Source: Bacteroidales bacterium (GTDB taxonomy: Bacteria; Bacteroidota; Bacteroidia; Bacteroidales; Muribaculaceae). Taken from it: a DNA stretch of 27,133 nucleotides. Under the pieces are notes generated by a model. That model was given only the letters and a program-made list of their open reading frames with translations, was not told the DNA's origin and did not search any database. The stretch's first letter is position 1. The number at the start of each line of letters is the position of its first letter. A program made the translations under genes and the position numbers. Positions 12,719-21,815 of this stretch are shown here, piece by piece. Location: assembly GCA_004553485.1 (NCBI GenBank), contig SFLG01000043.1:1-27133 (forward strand), read 5' to 3'.

Positions 12719-13423
12719 ATGGAAGAACGTACACGTATTCTGCTTTGCGAGGACGACGAGAGTCTGGGCATGCTGCTGCGCGAATATCTCCAGCAGAAAG
12801 GCTTCAACGCCGACCTCTTCGCCGACGGCGAAAGCGGTTATAAGGCCTTCCTGAAAGGCAAATACGACATCTGCGTCCTGGACGTTATGATGCCCAAGAA
12901 GGACGGCTTCGCCCTTGCACAGGAAATCCGCACCGTAAACTCGGAAGTGCCCATCATCTTCCTCACCGCCAAGTCGCTCAAAGAGGACATCCTCGAGGGC
13001 TTCAAAATCGGTGCCGACGACTACCTCACCAAACCCTTCTCGATGGAGGAGCTGGTGTTCCGTCTCGAGGCAATTCTGCGCCGCGTGAAGGGCAAGAAGG
13101 GCAAGGAGATCACAATGTACAAGATCGGCAAGTTCACCTTCGACACTCAGAAGCAGGTGCTCATGATCGACGACAAGGTGACAAAGCTCACCACAAAGGA
13201 GAGCGAGCTGCTGTCGTTGCTCTGCGCCCACGTCAACGAAATTCTCGAGCGCAACTTCGCCCTCAAGACAATCTGGATCGACGACAACTACTTCAACGCC
13301 CGCTCGATGGACGTCTACATCACCAAGCTGCGCAAGCACCTCAAGGAAGACCCCTCCATCGAAATCATCAACATCCACGGCAAGGGCTACAAGCTCATCG
13401 CCCCCGAGCCCGACAAGAAGTAA
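12719..13423 (+). CDS. rprY: Two-component response regulator, RprY type (OmpR family)
   Basis: RprY is a DNA-binding transcription regulator activated by its partner kinase. The 234-residue product has a receiver domain (about 6-120) with the acidic pocket EDD (11-13), phospho-acceptor D55 in VLDVMMPKKDG, T83 (FLTAK) and K105 (LTKPF). A winged-helix DNA-binding domain follows (about 135-228; LTTKESELLSLL, then NARSMDVYITKLRKHLKED and IHGKGYKL). The sequence is very close to what I remember of RprY from Bacteroides and Porphyromonas. A terminator stem lies 25 bp past the stop. Confidence 0.93.
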   Translation: MEERTRILLCEDDESLGMLLREYLQQKGFNADLFADGESGYKAFLKGKYDICVLDVMMPKKDGFALAQEIRTVNSEVPIIFLTAKSLKEDILEGFKIGADDYLTKPFSMEELVFRLEAILRRVKGKKGKEITMYKIGKFTFDTQKQVLMIDDKVTKLTTKESELLSLLCAHVNEILERNFALKTIWIDDNYFNARSMDVYITKLRKHLKEDPSIEIINIHGKGYKLIAPEPDKK

Positions 13424-13448
13424 GCCGTTAACTCTCTTACCATACCGA

Positions 13449-13482
13449 CAAGGACGGAGTCTCGAAACGGGCTCCGTCCTTG
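13449..13482 (+). terminator. rprY terminator
   Basis: CAAGGACGGAG (13449-13459) pairs perfectly with CTCCGTCCTTG (13472-13482) around a 12-base loop. CCCGTTTC follows, so the T tract is short. It stands between rprY and the HU promoter. Confidence 0.65.
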
Positions 13483-13511
13483 CCCGTTTCATAATAATTT
13501 TTGTATCTTTG
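13479..13511 (+). promoter_or_regulatory. HU gene promoter
   Basis: TATCTTTG (13504-13511) matches TAnnTTTG exactly. CTTG (13479-13482), 21 bp upstream, is a weak -33 and overlaps the right arm of the rprY terminator. The start codon at 13545 is 33 bp downstream. Confidence 0.6.
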
Positions 13512-13544
13512 CAAATATCCGCCTAACCCGGAGTCTTATTACCA

Positions 13545-13823
13545 ATGGACCAACGTACACTGACCAACCGCATCGCGCGCAATCTCGACCTCGACGCCAA
13601 GGATGTCACCACCCTCGGCGACGCCATGGCCGACATCTTCCAGGAGGTGCTGGCCGACTGCGACGCCGTCGCCATCCCCGGCTTCGGCACCCTCAGCGGC
13701 GTAAAGACCGACGAGCACGAAGCCGTCGCCGCCGACGGCTCGAAAGTGCTTATGCCGCCCTCGATTTCCGTAGTCTTCGAGCCCGGAAGCCGTCTGCGCA
13801 AGGAGGCCTTGCAGCGCCTCTAA
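13545..13823 (+). CDS. HU/IHF-family DNA-binding protein (small)
   Basis: HU/IHF proteins bend and compact DNA as dimers. The 92-residue product has the helical N-terminal half (RTLTNRIARNLDLDAKDV, then LGDAMADIFQEVLADCD) and the family motif AIPGFGTL at about 43-50. A beta-arm region ends in VVFEPGSRLRKEAL, the conserved C-terminal helix start. It is more acidic than classical HU and belongs to the divergent group common in Bacteroidales. It has its own promoter and is followed after 47 bp by a second HU-type gene, so the two probably form an operon. The role of this paralogue is unknown. Confidence 0.85.
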   Translation: MDQRTLTNRIARNLDLDAKDVTTLGDAMADIFQEVLADCDAVAIPGFGTLSGVKTDEHEAVAADGSKVLMPPSISVVFEPGSRLRKEALQRL

Positions 13824-13870
13824 CCCGCCATTCATCACAGCACGCTATTCATCACAAAGCACAGAAAGAC

Positions 13871-14257
13871 ATGAACAACACCATAGCAGCCAGCCACCTT
13901 GCCGAGATACTCGCCCGTCGCACAGGGATATCGGTCGACGAGGCCTCAGCCTTCATCGGGGAATATTTCAACGTTGTAAGGTCGGGCATCCTTTCCGGCG
14001 AGGAGATGCACCTCAAAGGGCTCGGTACCTTCCGCGCCACCGGCAATGCATCGTCGCCCGTCGAGTTTGTCCCCGACCCCGCGCTGACCGCCAAAGTCAA
14101 CGCGCCGTTTGCCGCCTTCAGCCCCTTCGTCCTCGAAAGCGCTGACGAAGCCGCCATCCTGGAGGACATGCCCGAAACACCCCGCGAGGAAAGCCGGAGC
14201 CGGAGGCCGTCAAGGAGCCGGAACCCGAGCTCGAAGTTGTTGTGCCAGAGCCGGTAG
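13871..14257 (+). CDS. HU-type DNA-binding domain: front part of a frameshifted HU-LysM gene
   Basis: Residues 1-90 form an HU-like domain (SHLAEILARRTGISVDEASA, then MHLKGLGTFRATG with the GLGTF motif). After EDMPETPREE the frame turns into Ser/Arg-rich sequence and stops at 14257. The natural continuation is in the -1 frame, reading PEPEAVKEPEPELEVVVPEP from 14194. The switch lies at an AAA run (14190-14192): one more A would give EEK-PEPEAV and join both parts into a 357-residue protein. Bacteroidales commonly encode such HU proteins with a Pro/Glu linker and C-terminal LysM domain. So this is a one-base deletion or a homopolymer sequencing error. Confidence 0.75.
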   Translation: MNNTIAASHLAEILARRTGISVDEASAFIGEYFNVVRSGILSGEEMHLKGLGTFRATGNASSPVEFVPDPALTAKVNAPFAAFSPFVLESADEAAILEDMPETPREESRSRRPSRSRNPSSKLLCQSR

Positions 14258-14943
14258 TGGTCCCCGAACCCGAGCCCGTCAATGAGTCCGAGCCCGTTAG
14301 GGAGCCCGAGCCGGCCAAGGAGCCCGAGCCCGTCAGGGAGCCGGAGCCCGAACCGGCCAATGAGCCTGAGGATAGCGGGGTTATAGAGATGGACCGGGAG
14401 CCGGCGTACAATCAGGCACAGGCCGCACCGCAGATAATAGCCTGTCCCGCAGGGTATCACAATTCGGGAATGAAGACCTTCTGGTTCATCCGCATAAGCA
14501 TCAGCAACGTCAACGATGCCGTGTCGTATCCCGACGAGAATAAAGACGAGGAAGACAAGGCACCGGAAGTTCAGCCTGCCAAGACAGCCGACCCCGTCGC
14601 CGCCGACAAGCCCGCCGCCCAAGCCACTGACAGCCAGACTCCCGCCGCTCCGGCACAGCCAGCGCAGACCAAAGCGGCAGCCCCGGAGAAACCGGTGTAC
14701 GACACCATCGACGGCAAGACATTCCTCACCACTCTGGCCGGCAAACACTACGGCCAAAAGGACTTCTGGGTGTACATCTACGAAGCCAACCCGAAGCTGG
14801 GCAACCCCAACCGCATCAAGCCGGGCACAAAGGTGCTAATTCCGCCGATGTCGCAGCTGCCACTCACGGGCAACACCGAGAAAGACATAAAAGCCGCCAA
14901 AGCAAAGCAGACGCAAATCTACGGCCGCTACACCCGCAAGTGA
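14242..14943 (+). CDS. Linker and LysM domain: rear part of the frameshifted HU-LysM gene
   Basis: The in-frame sequence really begins at 14194; 14242 is only a GTG inside it. First comes a repetitive linker of Glu-Pro pairs (EPEPVREPEPAKEPEP), then a middle region, then an Ala/Pro/Lys linker (about 14550-14695). The C-terminal domain reads FLTTLAGKHYGQKDFWVYIY and NRIKPGTKVLIPP, a LysM-like fold that in other proteins binds peptidoglycan. It ends in a basic tail (KAAKAKQTQIYGRYTRK). I see no membrane segment in the middle region. Joined to the HU domain it could link DNA and cell wall, but that is inference. See the entry at 13871 for the frame break. Confidence 0.7.
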   Translation: MPEPVVVPEPEPVNESEPVREPEPAKEPEPVREPEPEPANEPEDSGVIEMDREPAYNQAQAAPQIIACPAGYHNSGMKTFWFIRISISNVNDAVSYPDENKDEEDKAPEVQPAKTADPVAADKPAAQATDSQTPAAPAQPAQTKAAAPEKPVYDTIDGKTFLTTLAGKHYGQKDFWVYIYEANPKLGNPNRIKPGTKVLIPPMSQLPLTGNTEKDIKAAKAKQTQIYGRYTRK

Positions 14944-15020
14944 CCGACCCGGCGTAAACTTCGCAAGCCAATTCGTTGTTCTCTTCACATCAGCAACTAC
15001 GAATTAAAAGACAAGAAATC

Positions 15021-15791
15021 ATGGCAAAAATCTCAGCTGTGCTGAACACATACAATGCCTCGCAGTACCTCGACCGGGTGCTCGACTCGCTGTCGGGCTT
15101 CGACGAGATACTGGTCTGCGACATGGAGAGCACTGACGATACCGTTGAAATAGCCCGGTGCCACGGCTGCCGCATCGTCACCTTCGAGCGTGGCGAGCAC
15201 CGTATCTGCGAGCCGGCACGCGACTTTGCCATCCACGCGGCGGCAAACGAGTGGGTGCTCGTCGTCGATGCCGACGAGGTTGTGCCCGAGGCACTTACGC
15301 GCTTCCTTTACAAGCTCGTCGAGGCGCCCGACTGCCCCGACGCGATGTTTGTCCCGCGCAGCAACCTCTTTCTGGGCAAACGCTACTACAACACCACCGA
15401 CTACCAGCTGCGGTTCATGCGCAAGGACAAGGCCTATTGGCCCCCCGTGATACACTCGCACCCGAAAATCGACGGCACGATAGGCAAAATTCCGCGCAAG
15501 CACAAGGACCTCTACTTGATACATCTTGACGACTCGCCCCTGGACAAGCGCTACCAAAAGATGGACAGCTACACCGACTACGAGCTGCAGCGGCGCCTGT
15601 CAAAAAATTATGGCGTGGCAAGCTTCATGTTCAGGCCCGCCTGGTTCTTCTTCCGCAGCTACATCCTCCAGGGCGGCTGCTGCGACGGAGTGCGCGGCAT
15701 AATTCGCGCATATTTCGCTATGACATACCAGGTTATGCTCATGTCAAAAATCATGGAGCGCCGGTTTTCACAAGACAGCAAGAAAAAATGA
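15021..15791 (+). CDS. Glycosyltransferase family 2 (WaaE/LPS-core type)
   Basis: A GT-A glycosyltransferase of 256 residues, moving a sugar from a nucleotide sugar onto a lipid or glycan acceptor at the inner membrane. Visible features are the N-terminal beta strand MAKISAVLNTYN, DEILVCDMESTDDT (28-41), and the metal-binding DADE at 83-86 (VLVVDADEVVPEA). The region YWPPVIHSHPKIDGTIGKI resembles the conserved middle of WaaE-like beta-glucosyltransferases. The C-terminal part (about 205-245) is hydrophobic and aromatic and may touch the membrane. I start at the ATG 15021; the frame is open a little further up without a good start. Its stop overlaps the next start (ATGA), so translation is coupled. 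Confidence 0.88.
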   Translation: MAKISAVLNTYNASQYLDRVLDSLSGFDEILVCDMESTDDTVEIARCHGCRIVTFERGEHRICEPARDFAIHAAANEWVLVVDADEVVPEALTRFLYKLVEAPDCPDAMFVPRSNLFLGKRYYNTTDYQLRFMRKDKAYWPPVIHSHPKIDGTIGKIPRKHKDLYLIHLDDSPLDKRYQKMDSYTDYELQRRLSKNYGVASFMFRPAWFFFRSYILQGGCCDGVRGIIRAYFAMTYQVMLMSKIMERRFSQDSKKK

Positions 15792-16489
15792 GCAAGACTA
15801 TTGCCGAACCATTCAGCGTGGACGAGGAGCGCAAAGATGTCATCCACAAAGGGCGTAACACGCTCACGCTGGCACGGTGGCAAGACAAGGACGTGGTTGT
15901 CAAGGACTTTGGCCGTCCTCTTCTGCGGGGATGGGAATATGCCCTGCGCAAATCCAAGGCCCGCCGGTCGTTCGAGAACGCCCACACGCTGCTCCAACGC
16001 GGCATCGACACCCCCGCGCCCATCGCCTACCGCGAACGGCGCAGCGACCTCACCAACCGTCTCGAAGGGTGCGCGTACATCTGCCTGTACGAGCCGTCGC
16101 AATCGCTGCTCGACTTCTACGACACCGCCGACGCCGCCTTCATCCACACCTTCGCGGCCTTCGTCGCCGGCCTCCACGACAAGGGCATCCGGCACGACGA
16201 CCTCAACAACACCAACATCCGCGTCACCGCGTCGGACGGCGGCTACCGGTTCAGCCTCATCGACCTCAACCGCATGCACATCTACCCCGAGGGGCAGGCC
16301 GTGCCCGTTGACGAATGTTTCGACAACATAACGCGCTTCTCGTGTCTGGACGACACCTTCGTCGCCTTTCTCGACCAATACCTCGAACTGCGCGGTCTCC
16401 CCTCATCGCTTCGAGACAAAGCGCTGGAAATCAAGCGCCGGCACGACGCCAACACCGACCGAAAGAAAAAGCTAAAACGACTGATATGA
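15788..16489 (+). CDS. Lipopolysaccharide core/Kdo kinase family protein (InaA-like)
   Basis: A protein-kinase-fold sugar kinase of 233 residues. K39 in DVVVKDF is the likely ATP-binding lysine. The catalytic loop is HDDLNNTNI (136-144), and IDLNRM (158-163) replaces the usual DFG. This pattern is that of the Kdo kinase/WaaP/InaA group, which phosphorylates Kdo or heptose in the LPS core. It lies between two glycosyltransferases with 4-base overlaps on both sides, which supports a role in LPS core assembly. The exact sugar cannot be told. Confidence 0.85.
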   Translation: MSKTIAEPFSVDEERKDVIHKGRNTLTLARWQDKDVVVKDFGRPLLRGWEYALRKSKARRSFENAHTLLQRGIDTPAPIAYRERRSDLTNRLEGCAYICLYEPSQSLLDFYDTADAAFIHTFAAFVAGLHDKGIRHDDLNNTNIRVTASDGGYRFSLIDLNRMHIYPEGQAVPVDECFDNITRFSCLDDTFVAFLDQYLELRGLPSSLRDKALEIKRRHDANTDRKKKLKRLI

Positions 16490-17310
16490 AAAGCTCCCTG
16501 CTTATATCGACCTACAACCGACCCGACGCCCTGCGCCTATGCCTGCTGAGCGCGATAAACCAGAGCCGGCTGCCTGACGAAATCATCGTCGGCGACGACG
16601 GCTCGAAAGAGGCCACGGCCCAGCTCATCGCCGAGATAAAGGCCATCTCGCCCGTCCCCATCGTGCACGTATGGCAGGAGGATACGGGCTACCGCCTGGC
16701 AAAGATGCGCAACAAAAGCGTGGCGGTTGCTACGGGCGACTACATCATCGAGTGCGACGGCGACATCATCCTCCACCGCGACTTTGTGAAAGACCATCTG
16801 TCGATGGCCTCGAAAGGCCATTACCTCAAAGGCGGACGCACCAACCTGGGCCCGAAGCTCACCGAAAAGCTCTGTGCGGCAGGCAAAAAGGCCAATGTCG
16901 GCTTCTTCACACGCGGCATCGAGGCCAAGCGCGAGAACAGCCTCCACATCCCCGGTATCGCCCGCCTGATAGCGCCCTATTACCGCCGGCACAAGGAGAC
17001 CGCCCTGGGCTGCAATATGTCGTTCTTCAAAGACGACTTTATGGACATCAACGGCTACGACGAATACTACGAGGGCTGGGGCGGAGAGGACGGCGACTTC
17101 GGCCGACGACTGCAGCGCCACGGGCTGAAAAAGCTGCAGCTCAAATTCGCCGGCATCGTCTTCCACCTGTGGCACGAGGACAAGTACATGTACAACAAAG
17201 AAAGCAACTGCCTCTACAGCATGCGCCCCGACGACGAGCAGCCCATCCGCTGCCACGACGGCGTGGACAAATACCTCGGCAAAGAGGCCGAGCCGATCAT
17301 CGTCAAGTAA
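16486..17310 (+). CDS. Glycosyltransferase family 2 with galactosyltransferase-like C-terminal domain
   Basis: A 274-residue GT-A glycosyltransferase. It shows SLLISTYNRPDALRLCLLSA at the N terminus, DEIIVGDDGS (31-40), and the metal-binding DGD at 91-93 (YIIECDGDIIL). The C-terminal half carries GWGGEDGDFGRRL (197-209) and VFHLWH (225-230), the signature of the Glyco_transf_7C domain of chondroitin-polymerase/galactosyltransferase-type enzymes. The start at 16486 overlaps the kinase stop by four bases. It is the last gene of the three-gene surface-glycan unit. Acceptor and donor sugar are not visible in the sequence. Confidence 0.88.
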   Translation: MKSSLLISTYNRPDALRLCLLSAINQSRLPDEIIVGDDGSKEATAQLIAEIKAISPVPIVHVWQEDTGYRLAKMRNKSVAVATGDYIIECDGDIILHRDFVKDHLSMASKGHYLKGGRTNLGPKLTEKLCAAGKKANVGFFTRGIEAKRENSLHIPGIARLIAPYYRRHKETALGCNMSFFKDDFMDINGYDEYYEGWGGEDGDFGRRLQRHGLKKLQLKFAGIVFHLWHEDKYMYNKESNCLYSMRPDDEQPIRCHDGVDKYLGKEAEPIIVK

Positions 17311-17353
17311 GGTCAGTCCTCCCGGCCGTCTTTCGCTGTCACAAACCCATTGA

Positions 17354-17393
17354 GTTAACACTGGTTGGTTAAAAAAGACTAATCGGTGTTAAC
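17354..17393. terminator. Inverted repeat after the glycan genes, terminator candidate
   Basis: GTTAACACTGGTT (17354-17366) and AATCGGTGTTAAC (17381-17393) pair at 11 of 13 positions, and TTTAATTT follows. It lies 43 bp past the glycosyltransferase stop. The stem is AT-rich, so an operator for the Bat operon is the other option. Confidence 0.45.
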
Positions 17394-17437
17394 TTTAATT
17401 TAAGGTTAGTGTTTGATAGGTAAAATTAACATTATGC

Positions 17438-17470
17438 TTTGCCGCCTTACCCGTTATATAGGTAATTTTG
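17438..17470 (+). promoter_or_regulatory. Bat operon promoter
   Basis: TTTG (17438-17441) and TAATTTTG (17463-17470) match both promoter boxes exactly, 21 bp apart. The leader to moxR at 17597 would be about 120 bases. No equally good promoter is seen further into the operon. Confidence 0.75.
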
Positions 17471-17596
17471 TATACTCTTTCAGGGGCGGGCGCGCACTTC
17501 TATATTACGCGCGCACAAGGACCCCATCCCCGCTCCCGGGCGGCAACCTTCGCTAATCAAACAACAAACCACACATACAAAACCCAACAACCACTT

Positions 17597-18595
<999 letters not shown>

Positions 18596-18610
18596 CCCCA
18601 TACACCAGGC

Positions 18611-19492
18611 ATGACACCAAAAGAGCTTTTACAGAAAGTTCGCAAGATCGAAATCAAGACCCGCGGACTCTCGCAGAACATCTTCGCCGGCGAATACCAC
18701 TCGGCATTCAAAGGACGCGGAATGATGTTCAGCGAGGTGCGCGAATACCAGTATGGCGACGACATACGCGACATCGACTGGAACGTCACCGCACGCCAGG
18801 GCCACCCGTACGTCAAGGTCTACGAGGAAGAGCGCGAGCTTACCGTCATGCTTCTTGTCGACATGAGCGGCTCGGGGCTCTTCGGCGCTGTCGCCGACGA
18901 GACCAAGCGCGAGATGATGGCCGAAATCGCCGCCACGCTGGCCTTCTCTGCCTCCACCAACAACGACAAAATCGGCGCCATCTTCTTCACCGGCACCGTC
19001 GAGAAGTTCATCCCGCCCAAAAAGGGCAAGAAGCAGATTCTGCTCATCATACGCGAGCTGCTCGACTTCAAGCCCGCCGACCGCAGCACCGACATCGGCG
19101 AGGCGCTGAAGTACCTCACCAACGCCCTCAAACGCCGCTGCACGGCCTTCCTCATCTCGGACTTCATCGACCGCGGCGACTGGCAGCAGCCGCTGCAGAT
19201 TGCACGCAACCGCCACGACATCATGGCGCTGCAGGTATACGACAAACGCGACACCCAGCTGCCCGACATAGGCCTGATGCGCGTGGCCGACCTCGAGACC
19301 GGCGACGAGCGCTGGATAGACACTTCGTCAAAGTCGGTACGCCGCACCTACGACCGATGGTGGTACCAGCGCCAGCAGGAGATGGCCGAGCGCCTGAGGG
19401 CCGCTAACGTCGACTTTGCCAGCATAGCCTCGGACGAAAACTACGTGAAGTCGCTGATGGGTCTCTTCAAAAACCGCACCGCACGACGCTGA
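18611..19492 (+). CDS. DUF58 domain protein (von Willebrand-like), Bat operon
   Basis: The 293-residue protein carries the DUF58 signature GRGMMFSEVREYQYGDDIRD (35-54) followed by IDWNVTAR (55-62). It also has a degenerate metal site DMSGSG (84-89) in a vWA-like fold (VMLLVDMSGSG). No signal peptide or membrane helix is seen, so it is cytoplasmic, in contrast to longer membrane-anchored DUF58 proteins. MoxR and DUF58 genes are regularly paired, and the products are thought to work together. The exact task is not established. Confidence 0.92.
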   Translation: MTPKELLQKVRKIEIKTRGLSQNIFAGEYHSAFKGRGMMFSEVREYQYGDDIRDIDWNVTARQGHPYVKVYEEERELTVMLLVDMSGSGLFGAVADETKREMMAEIAATLAFSASTNNDKIGAIFFTGTVEKFIPPKKGKKQILLIIRELLDFKPADRSTDIGEALKYLTNALKRRCTAFLISDFIDRGDWQQPLQIARNRHDIMALQVYDKRDTQLPDIGLMRVADLETGDERWIDTSSKSVRRTYDRWWYQRQQEMAERLRAANVDFASIASDENYVKSLMGLFKNRTARR

Positions 19493-19555
19493 CACGCCAA
19501 TCCCCCGCCCGACCACGCCGTAGCAGGAACAAAAATTTTCACTTCTAAGCTGTAA

Positions 19556-20749
19556 ATGAAAGTCACGACATACATCAAAACCTCGATTGCCGCCGCCGCA
19601 GTGGCGCTGTCGGTGCCCGCGCCGGCCCAGCAGACCAACGCCGCCGCCGAAGCCCCCGTGCGCATCACGGTAAAAATCGACTCGGCGGCCGTCAGCATGG
19701 CCGGACGCACCAACATGCACGTCGAGGTGCTCAAGCCCGCCGGAGCCGGCAAGATGCTGAACCTCCCCGAATACACCGGCGAGAAAGGACAGGTCCTTGA
19801 GTTCGGCGGCGCCGAAGTGCGCGACATAACAGTGGACTCCACCGCTCTGCCCAACGGCCGCATGCAGGTCAACTACAACATCCAGCTGCAGACTTTCACC
19901 CCGGGCAACCTTGCCTTCCCGCCCTTTGCCGTAGCCCTCGGCACCGACACCTTCTACTCCGAGGCCACGACCCTCAAGGTGCTTGAGCCGCCCATGCCCA
20001 AGGAGATGCGCGACTCGCTGCTCATCAACCCCAACGAGGGCGTGGTGAGCATCAAGGCGCGCTGGTACGACTTTGTGCCCGACTACTGGTACTGGTTCCC
20101 GATAGGCATCGCCGTCCTTGCTCTTATCGCCCTGATAATCATTCTCTACCGCAAGAACGGTCCCACCCTGCTGCCCCGCAAGCGCGTCATCCCGCCGCAC
20201 GTGCTGGCGCTCAAACGCCTCGACGAGCTGCAGAAACGCCACCTCGCCGAGTCGGGTTATGTAAAGGCTTATTACACCGAGCTCACCGACATCCTGCGCT
20301 CGTACCTCGCCGGCAACTTCGGCATCAACGCACTCGAGATGTCGTCGACCGAAATTCTGCAGGCCATCGACGCCGACAAAAATATACCGAAGGAGTGGCG
20401 CGAGCGCATAGCGCAGATGCTTGCCACGGCCGACTACGTCAAGTTTGCCAAGATGCAGCCCCTGCCGCAGGAGAACAAGGCGTCGTACGACACCGTCAGG
20501 GGCTTTGTCGAGGAGACCAAGCCCAAGGAGCCCGACCCCGACTCGCCCGAAGGCAAGGCCCTGGCACGCAAGCGCCGCAAGGAGCAGCGCTACGACGCCC
20601 GCGTGGAGCGCGCGATGCAGAAGAAGGCCGACAAGGAAGCCGCCGACAACAGCAAAAAGGCCAAGCCGGACAAGGGCCCTGCCACCCCCGCCAAAACCGC
20701 CACTGACAACGAAGCAAAGCCGGGCACGTCCGGCGACACCAAAGCATAA
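19556..20749 (+). CDS. Bat operon membrane protein, single-pass, with charged tail
   Basis: The 397-residue protein has a signal peptide (about 1-24, AAVALSVPAPAQ), a periplasmic beta-rich domain (about 30-150), one membrane helix (178-198, FPIGIAVLALIALIIILY) and a cytoplasmic helical domain (about 210-320). That domain includes YYTELTDILRSYLAGNFGIN, a segment like the cytoplasmic part of DUF4381 and BatD proteins. The last 75 residues are Lys/Ala/Pro/Asp-rich and probably disordered. Proteins of this kind sit between DUF58 and BatA in Bacteroidota operons, but I know no agreed name. A scaffold function in the Bat complex is inference. Confidence 0.8.
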   Translation: MKVTTYIKTSIAAAAVALSVPAPAQQTNAAAEAPVRITVKIDSAAVSMAGRTNMHVEVLKPAGAGKMLNLPEYTGEKGQVLEFGGAEVRDITVDSTALPNGRMQVNYNIQLQTFTPGNLAFPPFAVALGTDTFYSEATTLKVLEPPMPKEMRDSLLINPNEGVVSIKARWYDFVPDYWYWFPIGIAVLALIALIIILYRKNGPTLLPRKRVIPPHVLALKRLDELQKRHLAESGYVKAYYTELTDILRSYLAGNFGINALEMSSTEILQAIDADKNIPKEWRERIAQMLATADYVKFAKMQPLPQENKASYDTVRGFVEETKPKEPDPDSPEGKALARKRRKEQRYDARVERAMQKKADKEAADNSKKAKPDKGPATPAKTATDNEAKPGTSGDTKA

Positions 20750-20767
20750 AAATACCGAAAGCGCATC

Positions 20768-21757
20768 ATGCAATTCGCAAATCCTCAATATTTCTGGCTG
20801 TTCACACTCTTCGTACCGCTGATACTGTGGTACGTGCTCAAAAAGCGCCGGAGCAATCCCACCCTGGGGATGTCCACCCTGCAGGCCTTTGCCGGCAAGG
20901 GCATGCCCACGCGCGCATGGCTGCGGCATCTGCTGTTCGCACTGCGTCTCGCCGCGATAGGATGCCTGATTGTCATCCTTGCCCGTCCGCAGAAAAAAGA
21001 CAGCTGGCAGACCACCAACACCGAGGGCACCGACATCGTCCTCGCCCTCGACGTCTCAGCCTCTATGATGGCACGCGACCTCAAGCCCGACCGCATGGAA
21101 GCGGCAAAAGAGGTGGCCGCAAAGTTTGTCAACGGGCGTGAGGACGACAACATCGGCGTCGTCATCTTCGGCGGAGAGTCGCTCACCGGCCTGCCCATGA
21201 CCATCGACCGGGGCGCCCTCACCGACTACATCAGCGGCCTTAAAGCCGGCATGCTCGCCGACGGCACCGCCATTGGCGACGGCATCGCCACCGCCATCAA
21301 CCGCATCACCTCGGGCAAGGCTAAGAGCAAAAGCATCATCCTCATCACCGACGGCACCAACAACACCGGTCTGCTGACCCCGCTCCACGCCGCCGAGATA
21401 GCCAAGGAGAGCAAAGTCAAAATATACACGGTGGGCATAGGCACAAACGGCATGGCTGAGGCACCGAGCTACATCGACCCGTTTGGCCGCATACACTACG
21501 AGAAACAAAAGGTGGTAATCGACGAAAAGACCCTGCGTCAGGTCGCCGACGAGACCGGCGGAAAATACTTCCGCGCCACCGACAACGCCACACTGTCCGA
21601 AATTTTCAGCGAGATAGACAAACTCGAAAAGACCAAGATGGATGTGCGCAAGTTCTCGCACACCGAGGACGACTTCATGCCGTGGGCCTGGCTGCTCATC
21701 GGCATTGTCCTGTCCGAGCTGCTGCTGCGCTACACGCTGTTCCGCCGTCTGCCCTGA
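20768..21757 (+). CDS. batA: Aerotolerance protein BatA (von Willebrand A domain)
   Basis: A 329-residue inner-membrane protein. TM helices lie near 8-24 and 55-72 and at the C terminus (306-324). Between them is a vWA domain with a full metal-ion site: DVSAS (95-99), T167 in GTAIGDG, and D195 in LITDG. The order of BatA before BatB follows known Bacteroides operons, where Bat proteins were linked to aerotolerance. The gene starts 18 bp after its neighbour, and batB follows after 58 bp. Confidence 0.92.
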   Translation: MQFANPQYFWLFTLFVPLILWYVLKKRRSNPTLGMSTLQAFAGKGMPTRAWLRHLLFALRLAAIGCLIVILARPQKKDSWQTTNTEGTDIVLALDVSASMMARDLKPDRMEAAKEVAAKFVNGREDDNIGVVIFGGESLTGLPMTIDRGALTDYISGLKAGMLADGTAIGDGIATAINRITSGKAKSKSIILITDGTNNTGLLTPLHAAEIAKESKVKIYTVGIGTNGMAEAPSYIDPFGRIHYEKQKVVIDEKTLRQVADETGGKYFRATDNATLSEIFSEIDKLEKTKMDVRKFSHTEDDFMPWAWLLIGIVLSELLLRYTLFRRLP

Positions 21758-21815
21758 CCCTCGGGGCGCCTCCACCGTTCGTTCAACCTCCTAAGGACAT
21801 CCACACATTAATATA

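Noticed and set aside
14180..14200. Programmed -1 frameshift in the HU-LysM gene
   Set aside because: The site GAG GAA AGC is not a proper slippery heptamer; a one-base indel is simpler.
19328..20929. Long open frame opposite the Bat operon genes
   Set aside because: It crosses three real genes and their spacers, and its composition is a by-product of their codon use.
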